Of a DNA stretch of 20,956 bases, positions 14,088 through 20,920 are shown piece after piece. Source of the stretch: Bacteroidota bacterium (GTDB lineage Bacteria > Bacteroidota > Bacteroidia > Chitinophagales > Chitinophagaceae); the NCBI GenBank assembly GCA_023433345.1, contig JAEZDA010000010.1, forward strand, positions 1 to 20,956, read 5' to 3'. Every line of letters begins with the position of its first letter. Position 1 is the stretch's first letter. The position numbers and the translations under genes are program-made. The notes under the pieces were generated by a model, which had not been told where the DNA came from, made no database searches, and saw nothing but the letters and a program-made list of their open reading frames with translations.

Positions 14088-15485
14088 TCATTTCCCTTTC
14101 CCCGCAAGAATTATTCGAAGTGTATGCAGCATGATCTTAAAATCCAGAGCGAGTGTTACGTTTTCAACATAAAGAAGATCATAAGGCATACGTTGGATCA
14201 TTTCTTCAGTTGAAGAAGCATATCCGAATTTCACCATGCCCCAACTCGTCAATCCAGGCTTAACTTTAAAAAGATATTTATATTCAGGGTGGAGGGAAAT
14301 TATCTGATCAACGTAAAATTGTCGTTCAGGTCGTGGACCCACGAGGCTCATTTCTCCTTTTAAGATATTCCAGAATTGAGGAAGTTCGTCTATCCTCCAC
14401 TTACGCATGAACCTTCCAAACTTCGTGATACGAGGATCGTTATCGCTGCTAAGTTGCGGTCCGTCTTTTTCCGCATTGTCATACATCGAACGAAATTTAT
14501 ACATGATAAATGGTCTGCCTTTATATCCGATCCTCTCCTGGCTGAAAATAGCTTTGCCTTGAGATGAAAGCTTTACCCGGATCCATACAAACAGCAGCAA
14601 CGGAAACAGTATAATTAGCGAAGCCAGAGACACGGAGAAGTCGACGAAGCGTTTAATGTTTTGTTGCCAGTTAGGAAGCAATCCCGAATGCAGATCAATG
14701 AGTGGAACTCCGAGTACATTATTGGTTTGAAGTGCACCAGTCAGAATGTCGACCATGTCTGGAGTGATCTTGATATTTATCTCCTGGTTGCTGAGTTGTT
14801 GTAAGATGGCCGTGATGAGTGAACGATTATTTTTATCGACGGTGATAATTACTTCTTCCTGATTTTCATTTTTTATCAATGCGGTGAGAGAAATGCTTTG
14901 GTCGTATTCAGGGATTCCTTCCAAATTGAGCTTCTCATCAGCATTAGATATGTTGTAAAAGCCTGAAAGACGATAACCGTTCTGTTCTGTCGATTTTAAA
15001 AAGTTAGAGGCGAACTCCCTGGCTTCTTTGGGCGTTCCGACGATCAATGTATTGAAGTAAACTTTTTTGCCTCGTAATTGTCTTTTTGCAATGCTGAGAA
15101 AAGCCATTCTTGTAATAATGGTGGCAATCAGCATCGGGAAGAGCAGGCTATAGAATTCTAAATAGTAATTGTAGTTATCGTATTGTGGATTTTTCAGCAC
15201 AAAAAAGAAGAGAAGAACAAAGCATCCCAGAAGGCTGATTAGAATTGTTCTGGCCAGTTCGCCTACCCGGGATTTCTGGTAGATCGAAGAATAGGTACCT
15301 CCAAGAAAATTTAATGTAAGCCACCCCGCACAATAGAGAAACAATCCCAGGTAAAAACCAGGAGGAATGCTGAATGTGTAATCATAAATAACTGTTCGGA
15401 GATAGTAAAAACTTAACCATGTAACGATCGCTATTATAAGATCGGCTATAACATACCAGCTAATATGTATCCTTGGTTGTTTCAA
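14088..15485 (-). CDS. Polyprenyl-phosphate sugar-phosphate transferase (WbaP/WcaJ-like)
   Basis: A 465-residue inner-membrane enzyme that moves a sugar phosphate from a nucleotide sugar onto undecaprenyl phosphate, the first step of exopolysaccharide or O-antigen synthesis. Residues about 9-132 carry four or five membrane helices, 140-270 a Rossmann-like CoA-binding-type domain, and 277-465 the bacterial sugar transferase domain. The last has the KRFVDFSVSLASLIILFPLL re-entrant helix, MYKFRSM (328-334), WRIDELPQFWNILKGEMS (363-380), LVGPRPE (381-387) and VKPGLTSWG (408-416). Length and motifs are complete. The start is TTG 15485 in the context GCTTTGAAAC, 16 bp after the oxidoreductase gene. 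Its 3' end is duplicated at 13331-13399. The sugar specificity is unknown. Confidence 0.9.
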   Translation of the reverse strand: MKQPRIHISWYVIADLIIAIVTWLSFYYLRTVIYDYTFSIPPGFYLGLFLYCAGWLTLNFLGGTYSSIYQKSRVGELARTILISLLGCFVLLFFFVLKNPQYDNYNYYLEFYSLLFPMLIATIITRMAFLSIAKRQLRGKKVYFNTLIVGTPKEAREFASNFLKSTEQNGYRLSGFYNISNADEKLNLEGIPEYDQSISLTALIKNENQEEVIITVDKNNRSLITAILQQLSNQEINIKITPDMVDILTGALQTNNVLGVPLIDLHSGLLPNWQQNIKRFVDFSVSLASLIILFPLLLFVWIRVKLSSQGKAIFSQERIGYKGRPFIMYKFRSMYDNAEKDGPQLSSDNDPRITKFGRFMRKWRIDELPQFWNILKGEMSLVGPRPERQFYVDQIISLHPEYKYLFKVKPGLTSWGMVKFGYASSTEEMIQRMPYDLLYVENVTLALDFKIMLHTLRIILAGKGK

Positions 15486-15500
15486 AAGCGCAGGCTTTTA

Positions 15501-16469
15501 TCAGGATTGTTTTTGCCCGATTTTGCCAAGAATTTTGTGGGCAACTTCCATGGCGCTGAAACCGTCGAAAATTGTAACGGCAGTTTCTTTATTTTCAATA
15601 ATAGAATGAGTGAATGATTCAAGTTCCATTTTTATCGCATTGCCGTCTTCTACGAGCGGGTTTGCAATTGCAATGGTTTTTTTGCCGTGATTGGTTTCAA
15701 TGTCGAAGGTGAATACATTTTTGTCGCCCGGTGAATTAAGTTTGATGATCTCGGCCTTTTTATCAAGAAAATCTATGCCGATATATGCATCTTTCTGAAA
15801 GATGCGCATTTTTCTCATTTTCTTAAGGGAGATGCGGCTTGAAGTAAGGTTTGCAACGCATCCATTGTCAAATTCAATGCGAACGTTGGCTATATCGGGG
15901 GTGTCGCTCATTACGGCGACCCCATTTGCTGAAATATAGTTGACATTACTTTTAACGAGTTTAAGAATAATGTCAATGTCGTGTATCATAAGATCAAGGA
16001 TCACGCTAACGTCGGTGCCGCGAGGATTGAACTGGGCGAGTCGATGCACTTCGATAAACATTGGTTGAAGATCCATTTCCTTAAGTGCGAGAAATGCCGG
16101 ATTGAATCTTTCAACATGCCCAACCTGGAACTTCACATTGGACTCTTGTGCTAATTTAACAAGCAGGCGTGCTTCTTCCATTGTGTTGGCCAGAGGCTTC
16201 TCCACAAACACATGTTTGCCTTTGCGCATCGCCATTTCGCACAGCGCAAAATGATGAATTGTGGGTGCGATTATATCAACGGCATCCACAGAATCTATCA
16301 GGGCTTCCGCATCATTAAAACGTGTGAGTTGATATTTGTCTGCCACAAGTTGCGCATGGTGATCATCAGGATCGAAGAAACCTGTGATTTGAGTTCCGGG
16401 AATCTCCAGCCAGTTGTTCAGGTGAAATTTTCCCAGGTGTCCTACACCAAAAACGCCGATCTTAAGCAT
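15501..16469 (-). CDS. Gfo/Idh/MocA-family NAD(P)-dependent oxidoreductase
   Basis: A 322-residue cytosolic dehydrogenase. The N-terminal Rossmann fold has GVFGVGHLGKFH (5-16) with the G-x-G-x-x-G loop, and the family motif VEKPLANT with EKP at 89-91 (K90 catalytic). The C-terminal alpha/beta domain has the DLMIHDIDIIL stretch holding the usual catalytic Asp/His residues. Members oxidise or reduce sugars, often UDP-sugars in surface-glycan pathways. Because it sits between accA and the sugar transferase with short gaps (27 and 16 bp) on one strand, a role in making a nucleotide sugar is a reasonable inference, but substrate cannot be read from the sequence. Confidence 0.9.
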   Translation of the reverse strand: MLKIGVFGVGHLGKFHLNNWLEIPGTQITGFFDPDDHHAQLVADKYQLTRFNDAEALIDSVDAVDIIAPTIHHFALCEMAMRKGKHVFVEKPLANTMEEARLLVKLAQESNVKFQVGHVERFNPAFLALKEMDLQPMFIEVHRLAQFNPRGTDVSVILDLMIHDIDIILKLVKSNVNYISANGVAVMSDTPDIANVRIEFDNGCVANLTSSRISLKKMRKMRIFQKDAYIGIDFLDKKAEIIKLNSPGDKNVFTFDIETNHGKKTIAIANPLVEDGNAIKMELESFTHSIIENKETAVTIFDGFSAMEVAHKILGKIGQKQS

Positions 16470-16496
16470 AAGTAAATTGAGTGAAAAATATTGGGA

Positions 16497-17486
16497 TCAA
16501 ACAGCGGATGATTCATTGTATTCTTCCCAAAAGCCCATCTTTTCAAATTTTTCTATTCTGTTGCGAACCCTTTCATCGGGGTCGATGGTTTCGAGGTGTT
16601 TAATGGTTGGAACCAGGTAATTTTTAAGCAGACTTGCCGCTTCATCATAATCCCAATGAGCACCGCCCAAAGGCTCGGGTATAACATCATCCACCAAACC
16701 AAAGCTGAGCATGTCCTTACCAGTCAATCTCAATTGTTCGGCAGCGATCTCTTTTTTATCCCAGCTTCTCCAGAGAATTGAACTGCAGCTTTCGGGAGAG
16801 ATAACGGTATACCAGGTGTTTTCCATCATCGCCACCTTATCACCGACGCCTATGCCGAGGGCGCCACCGCTGGCGCCTTCACCAATGATGACGCATATAA
16901 CGGGAACGCGTAAACGAATCATCTCATAAATGTTCCTCGCGATAGCTTCTCCCTGTCCGCGTTCCTCCGCTTCAAGACCGGGATAAGCACCGGGTGTATC
17001 AATTAAAGTTATAACTGGTTTGTTGAATTTTTCAGCAAGCTTCATCAGTCTTAATGCTTTCCTGTAACCTTCAGGATTAGCCATTCCGAAATTGCGAAGT
17101 TGCCGTGTTTTTGTATTGTTGCCTTTTTGCTGACCAATGATCATAACGGTTTGTCCGTCAATTTTTGCGAAGCCTCCAACCATTGCCTTGTCGTCTTTCA
17201 CATTCCGATCGCCGTGAAGCTCCACGAAGTCCGTAGTCATTTTTTCTATATACTTGAGAGTATAAGGGCGGTCGGGGTGGCGGCTAAGTTGCACCCTATG
17301 CCACGGAGTAAGACTTTCCGTGAGATGTTTCTTCGTTTCAATTATCTTCTGTTCGAGGGAATTGATAGCAGAACTCATGTCGGTTTTAGACTTTTCCTGG
17401 GTATGCCTGAGTTGTTCTACCTGGTCGTACAGATCCTTGATAGGTTTCTCAAAATCAAGGAATTGACGGTTCTTGAGCTGTGGCAT
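16497..17486 (-). CDS. accA: Acetyl-CoA carboxylase carboxyltransferase subunit alpha
   Basis: A 329-residue cytosolic protein, normal length for AccA. With AccD it transfers the carboxyl group from carboxybiotin to acetyl-CoA to form malonyl-CoA for fatty-acid synthesis. The N-terminal coiled region starts FLDFEKPIKDLYDQVEQL. The crotonase-like core shows WHRVQLSRHPDRPYTLKYIE, DFVELHGDRN, MIIGQQKGNNTK, NFGMANPEGYRKALRLM, TLIDTPGAYPG, EERGQGEAIARN and EGASGGALGIGVGD, all typical of AccA. The oxyanion-hole glycines are present. It heads a minus-strand cluster with the oxidoreductase and sugar transferase, and is divergent from the 398-residue hypothetical gene. Confidence 0.95.
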   Translation of the reverse strand: MPQLKNRQFLDFEKPIKDLYDQVEQLRHTQEKSKTDMSSAINSLEQKIIETKKHLTESLTPWHRVQLSRHPDRPYTLKYIEKMTTDFVELHGDRNVKDDKAMVGGFAKIDGQTVMIIGQQKGNNTKTRQLRNFGMANPEGYRKALRLMKLAEKFNKPVITLIDTPGAYPGLEAEERGQGEAIARNIYEMIRLRVPVICVIIGEGASGGALGIGVGDKVAMMENTWYTVISPESCSSILWRSWDKKEIAAEQLRLTGKDMLSFGLVDDVIPEPLGGAHWDYDEAASLLKNYLVPTIKHLETIDPDERVRNRIEKFEKMGFWEEYNESSAV

Positions 17487-17515
17487 GCAAGCGGCTTTTT
17501 GGTTAATTAGCGGCT

Positions 17516-17524
17516 GTAAAAGTA
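17516..17524 (-). promoter_or_regulatory. Possible -7 box for the accA cluster
   Basis: On the minus strand TACTTTTAC resembles TAnnTTTG and lies 29 bp before the accA ATG. A second TACTTTTAC lies about 24 bp further upstream. No clear -33 TTG. Weak evidence. Confidence 0.3.
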
Positions 17525-17590
17525 GGGAATTTACACTTTGGTAAAAGTAAGATAGTTTACATGTTTATTCGGCAAAAGAGATTGCTTCCC

Positions 17591-17598
17591 TAATTTTG
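17591..17598 (+). promoter_or_regulatory. -7 box for the 398-residue hypothetical gene
   Basis: TAATTTTG is an exact match to the Bacteroidota -7 consensus TAnnTTTG, 23 bp before the ATG at 17622. A convincing -33 TTG is not seen at 19-21 bp upstream. Confidence 0.5.
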
Positions 17599-17621
17599 GC
17601 GGAGCAAGGTTTCTTATTTAT

Positions 17622-18818
17622 ATGACGGATTTCAACGAACTAAAAAAGCGCTGTGAGGAAACAAGATTAATATCTGCAACTGTAGTAGACGAATTCCTGA
17701 TATATTATGCTGCCGCTAAAGACAAATTGGATAAGGAATTCGATCAAAGGATCTCACGATTCAAAAAGATACAACAAGACTTGCCAGGTGAACTGGTGAG
17801 GAGACTTAAATCACAATATATCGCCCATCGGATTTTTAAGAAAGGCGGGCTTATTACTAAATACCTTAATCATGTTGCCTTAAAAGATCTGCGGCAAAAC
17901 GAAATAGAGTATTTGAGGCTTATGGCCGTGCATTCCTGGAAGTTCTCTTTCAGTGAAATCGTTTCGAACCCCGCTCCAGATTTTTGGATGATGGAAGATA
18001 TTTTCACCAGCGAACAATTTCTCCTTTATTCTCCGGCTGTAAGTTGTACCGTAAGTGAGGAACAATACATCACCTGGTTCAACATGGTCAGTTTTAACGG
18101 TTATTGTTGGCAAAGTTACGGCCCCGTTGCGGGTTACCAAACTTTCGACATTGATGATATTTTTTTCTATGCTACCGAGTTATTTCCTGATATTTCATCG
18201 GATGAAGATTTGTTAGAAAATATAGAGTTGAACCCGGTTCCATACATGATGCTAATTGCAGGCTCAATATCACCGCGCATTATGAACGGATCTCATGAAA
18301 TTGTTCAATTGGCAGGGGAAGGCGATGAAGCACCATTCGATAAAAGTAAGTTTCGTGATTTTGACGTAGAGTACGCTTCATCGGTCTATAGAATCAGCCA
18401 TGCATTATTTTCCGACTTTCCGCATCTCGCGGAGTTGTTTTATGATGAAAAATCCCGCAGGTTAATTTTGTTTGCATCAACGGAGTATGGTTATGCAGAA
18501 ATGCGGGACTTACTGGCGCTACTCGGCTATACAATACCCACGACACCTGAACTAAGGGTACACTTACCCATGATCGAACTATTGGAGCGTGCATTCGGCA
18601 AAAAAGTTGAAGTAAACCCTTTCCATAAATTATTCGGGGATTCCGACGGAAGAAGTGAAGCAATTGATATGATGATTGAACTGACGGAGATGGTGATACG
18701 ATATACAAATGTGGGACTAGAACCCGACGCAGAGAAAATCGCCGAAGAAATTGGTGTTGATGTTGAAACAGCAAAAAAACTGATTGCAGTTGTGATGAGC
18801 AAAACAATGTTACTGTAA
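17622..18818 (+). CDS. Conserved-looking hypothetical protein, 398 residues
   Basis: I do not recognise a family. The protein is soluble, without signal peptide or membrane segment, and acidic overall. Residues 1-90 are helical and charged (MTDFNELKKRCEETRLIS ... KLDKEFDQRISRFKKIQ). A middle block (about 90-200) is rich in aromatic residues (WKFSFSEIV, FWMMEDIFTSEQFLLYSP, WFNMVSFNGYCWQSYGP). The end is helical (EAIDMMIELTEMVIRYTN, then DAEKIAEEIGVDVETAKKLIAVVM), the last part resembling a small helix-turn-helix or helical cap. Base use matches the neighbours and the frame is intact over 1.2 kb with a clean promoter-like box, so it is very likely real. It is monocistronic, divergent from accA. 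Confidence 0.85.
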   Translation: MTDFNELKKRCEETRLISATVVDEFLIYYAAAKDKLDKEFDQRISRFKKIQQDLPGELVRRLKSQYIAHRIFKKGGLITKYLNHVALKDLRQNEIEYLRLMAVHSWKFSFSEIVSNPAPDFWMMEDIFTSEQFLLYSPAVSCTVSEEQYITWFNMVSFNGYCWQSYGPVAGYQTFDIDDIFFYATELFPDISSDEDLLENIELNPVPYMMLIAGSISPRIMNGSHEIVQLAGEGDEAPFDKSKFRDFDVEYASSVYRISHALFSDFPHLAELFYDEKSRRLILFASTEYGYAEMRDLLALLGYTIPTTPELRVHLPMIELLERAFGKKVEVNPFHKLFGDSDGRSEAIDMMIELTEMVIRYTNVGLEPDAEKIAEEIGVDVETAKKLIAVVMSKTMLL

Positions 18819-18850
18819 AGAAGCGAGATGGGAAACGAAGCACAGTTAAT

Positions 18851-18880
18851 GCAACGGCTACTTTAATTCGGGCCGGTTGC
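18851..18880. terminator. Weak hairpin between convergent genes
   Basis: GCAACGGC (18851-18858) can pair with GCC-G-GTTGC (18872-18880) with one bulged G, leaving a 13-nt loop. It lies in the 108-bp gap between the convergent hypothetical and MORN-like genes and could end both transcripts. There is no long T-tract. Confidence 0.25.
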
Positions 18881-18926
18881 TGATAGGAGAGATATTACAT
18901 AGATGATGAAGCGGCGTAAGAACGTT

Positions 18927-20219
18927 TTACAACTTGATGGCTTCGTAAACTTGTTCCATTTTTTCTTTGTATTCTTCCCGGCGACGTTGCACTTCATTCA
19001 TAAAATCTTGCATCGTTTTCTTTAACAAGGGTAACTGCTCCGCGCTGATGTTTTCGATGGGAGATATTTTGTTTACATCTGTTAAGTAATATGCATAGTA
19101 AGCAATGCCATCAGTATTTATCAGCCAGCCCAGCCTTTTGTTTTCAGAATAAGGCACTGTGAAGAAAACTTCACCTCCGCCGTAATATCGTACATCGCCG
19201 ATCGCCGTATGGTTATCGTCAAAGATCTTCTCAATTTTAAACCCGGATTTTAGGGCCTTCATCTGATAATAGGTCGCCTTTTCGTCACTACCCGTATAAT
19301 ATCCGTAGGTGGTGTCACCATTACTGTATGCTTTCATTCCCATTACAAACGAAGGTGTTTTACTGAATTCGCCCAGCAATTCCACGCCGTCTACCTTCAT
19401 AAGTCCACGGTAATAGGTTCCATTAATAAAAGTTCCCTGAAAGGATAAACCACTTTGGGTAAAAATCCCTTTTGTGATTTCTCCGTTCCACACATATCCC
19501 GTAAAACTATTACCACTGTTCCATTTAACGGTAACCTGACCGTTGGGTTCGCCGGCCAAAAAGTCCCCGGTATAGGTTGCTTTTGCCCCGATCATCTTTC
19601 CTTTGCCATGAGGCTTGCCATATTTTGCATTACCAGTATAAGTAAATCCATATGGTGATGTCAGGTTTTCCACGCAGTCGCCCTGGCAATCACCTTTTAT
19701 GCCGCCGCTCCAACTATAATCCGCCGCATTTTTGCTGACAAGCATATTCCTGTATTCTTCAGGTGAATTTCCGAAAAAGCGCGAAGCTTCATAAGGTGTT
19801 AATCCTCCATCAATGGCCGCCTGTACTAGTCGTGGTTGAAACTCCGGTTTTCTTTGCAACCCGCGACTCCTGATCAGTTCATCCACCTGTTTCATTTTTA
19901 TATCAAATGCAGCCAGCCGGGCTGCCTGTCTTTCACCGGCCTCTGCCTGCTTTTCCAGGCGACGTTGGTTTACGTTAACGGCGGGATAGGCACTGTAGTC
20001 GCCACTTATGGAACCGGTATTGGAAGAGGAGGGAGAATTGCCGGATGCAGTTGAATTATTCGTTCCCGGTTTGAACTCGATCTTATAAGTGTATTGCCGC
20101 TCTGCCACGCTAAATGCATTTTTTGTAGCTGCAGAAAGCCGATTGTAATCGGCTGATTGGGTTTGGGCAATTGCAGTTAATGCGGAGAATGAACAGATAG
20201 TAAACAAGAGTGTTTTCAT
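18927..20219 (-). CDS. Secreted MORN-repeat-like protein
   Basis: A 430-residue exported protein. Residues 1-18 are a signal peptide with a cleavage-like AIA-Q end. Residues about 51-75 are a Ser/Asn/Thr/Gly-rich linker. A helical charged stretch follows (about 85-125), then a segment resembling a short ankyrin or helical cap (VQAAIDGGLTPYEASRFFG). Residues about 190-285 contain repeating FTYTGNAKYGKPHGKGKM, ATYTGDFLAGEPNGQ, NSFTGYVWNGE and LSFQGTFINGTYYRG units, which follow the MORN pattern (YxGxFxxGxxxGxG) loosely. The C-terminal 130 residues are unassigned and end in a basic/acidic helix. MORN repeats are protein or lipid contact modules; the specific role is unknown. Two cysteines (C178, C182) may form a disulphide or bind an ion. 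Confidence 0.8.
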   Translation of the reverse strand: MKTLLFTICSFSALTAIAQTQSADYNRLSAATKNAFSVAERQYTYKIEFKPGTNNSTASGNSPSSSNTGSISGDYSAYPAVNVNQRRLEKQAEAGERQAARLAAFDIKMKQVDELIRSRGLQRKPEFQPRLVQAAIDGGLTPYEASRFFGNSPEEYRNMLVSKNAADYSWSGGIKGDCQGDCVENLTSPYGFTYTGNAKYGKPHGKGKMIGAKATYTGDFLAGEPNGQVTVKWNSGNSFTGYVWNGEITKGIFTQSGLSFQGTFINGTYYRGLMKVDGVELLGEFSKTPSFVMGMKAYSNGDTTYGYYTGSDEKATYYQMKALKSGFKIEKIFDDNHTAIGDVRYYGGGEVFFTVPYSENKRLGWLINTDGIAYYAYYLTDVNKISPIENISAEQLPLLKKTMQDFMNEVQRRREEYKEKMEQVYEAIKL

Positions 20220-20301
20220 AATATAGATAATCTTTTATAGGTGTGGATCACTAAGCCCCATGATGGGTTTGTGAGGCACAATAATATTAACTCATAACAA
20301 G

Positions 20302-20335
20302 TTGTCCTATACCGTGCAGAGGGTATATAGGACAA
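20302..20335. repeat. Inverted repeat TTGTCCTATA / TATAGGACAA
   Basis: A perfect 10-bp inverted repeat (20302-20311 with 20326-20335) lies between the truncated GIY-YIG gene and the MORN-like gene. Its right arm extends to TATATAGGACAAAC (20324-20337), the same 14 bases that encode YIGQT in the adjacent GIY-YIG gene (minus strand 20485-20498). It may be a transcription stop for the GIY-YIG gene or a relic of another copy. Confidence 0.6.
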
Positions 20336-20366
20336 ACCCCTTTGAGGATTTTGAGTGAGACAAGTT

Positions 20367-20606
20367 CTAACGCTGCTTTGCGGGTTCCTCCTGGATCAGG
20401 CATTTTAAAAACCAGGGAGGGCATGGGGAAGTAAATTTTTCCGAACCTCTGTTGTGACGAAGAAGTCGATTAGCAAAATCCGACGTTTGTCCTATATAAT
20501 AAATGTCGTACGCCTCACTATATATTACGTAAACACTGAACTGCAGAAAACAAAAATCCCGAATTTCTTCGGGACTTTGCGGACCGGACAGCTTGTCCCG
20601 GATCAT
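20367..20606 (-). CDS. GIY-YIG nuclease-like protein, probably decayed
   Basis: The open frame gives 79 residues. FSVYVIYSEAYDIYYIGQTSDFANRLLRHN is a good GIY-YIG nuclease core (the VYVIY and YYIGQT strands and the arginine in the following helix). Two things are abnormal. The first ~22 residues are encoded by hairpins and an intrinsic terminator (20550-20574), and no ATG, GTG or TTG follows the terminator in frame. After CLIQEE the frame ends in PAKQR, while a one-base shift near 20390 yields TRKAALELVSLKILKG, which looks like the missing C-terminal helix of the family. I read it as a frameshifted or start-less copy of the gene directly upstream's family. It could be expressed only by read-through. 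Confidence 0.6.
   Translation of the reverse strand: MIRDKLSGPQSPEEIRDFCFLQFSVYVIYSEAYDIYYIGQTSDFANRLLRHNRGSEKFTSPCPPWFLKCLIQEEPAKQR
20548..20574 (-). terminator. Intrinsic terminator downstream of the upstream GIY-YIG gene
   Basis: On the minus strand TCCCGAA, a GAAA tetraloop and TTCGGGA form a perfect 7-bp stem (20557-20574), followed directly by TTTTTGTTTT. It is the clearest Rho-independent terminator in the window. It lies 60 bp beyond the stop of the GIY-YIG gene at 20633-20920 and inside the apparent 5' end of the second GIY-YIG frame. Confidence 0.8.
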
Positions 20607-20643
20607 CCGGGAGGACTCGAACCCGTCTCGGCTCAGCCGAGAC
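20586..20643 (-). other. Hairpin cluster with a tRNA T-loop-like motif
   Basis: On the minus strand three small perfect stems follow one another. GTCTCGGC-TGA-GCCGAGAC (20625-20643) has the GIY-YIG stop codon in its loop. TCCCGGA-TGA-TCCGGGA is at 20596-20612. GGACA-AGC-TGTCC (20586-20598) overlaps the second and is exclusive with it. Between the first two lies GGGTTCGAGTCC, which matches the T-loop and flanks of a tRNA. No anticodon arm or cloverleaf can be formed, so this is not a tRNA. It may be a tRNA-derived or tRNA-mimicking insertion target for the nuclease gene (inference). Confidence 0.55.
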
Positions 20644-20920
20644 CGTGATCGGCAGCATCGGATTTTAATAGATTGGAAGGCTGATCAAACAACCATGTCA
20701 GGTATTTTCTATTCTGTCGTTTCAACTGCTTTTCTCGAATCAGCGCATCGCGTTTGCACTCAAAACTCTCGACATACCTTAAAATCCAAGGAGTTTTCTG
20801 AGAGGTAAAAAATGATAATCCGGCGTTGTGTTCTTCCAGCCGCTTCACAAGATTTTCAGTGATACCCTTATAGTAATCTCCATCGGCCAAACTTTCAATG
20901 ATATATACGAAATAGGGCAC
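20633..20920 (-). CDS. GIY-YIG nuclease-family protein
   Basis: A small single-domain protein (95 residues from GTG 20920, 97 from TTG 20926). The start PYFVYIIESLADGDYYKGITENLVKRLEEHN contains the two GIY-YIG strands (VYIIES and YYKGIT, a Y-K-G variant of YIG) and the following helix with its arginine. WILRYVESFECKRDALIREKQLKR is the typical C-terminal part with the catalytic glutamate in the DALIREKQLK helix. GTG 20920 is preferred because MPYFVYII matches the usual family N-terminus. Such stand-alone proteins (UvrC/YhbQ-like) are numerous in Bacteroidota, and their cellular role is poorly known. The stop codon lies in a hairpin loop and a strong terminator follows. Confidence 0.85.
   Translation of the reverse strand: MPYFVYIIESLADGDYYKGITENLVKRLEEHNAGLSFFTSQKTPWILRYVESFECKRDALIREKQLKRQNRKYLTWLFDQPSNLLKSDAADHGLG

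Noticed and set aside
20586..20650. A tRNA gene suggested by GGGTTCGAGTCC on the minus strand
   Set aside because: Only the T-loop-like stretch fits. The T-stem is imperfect and no D-arm, anticodon arm or acceptor pair can be drawn; the flanks are coding or terminator sequence.
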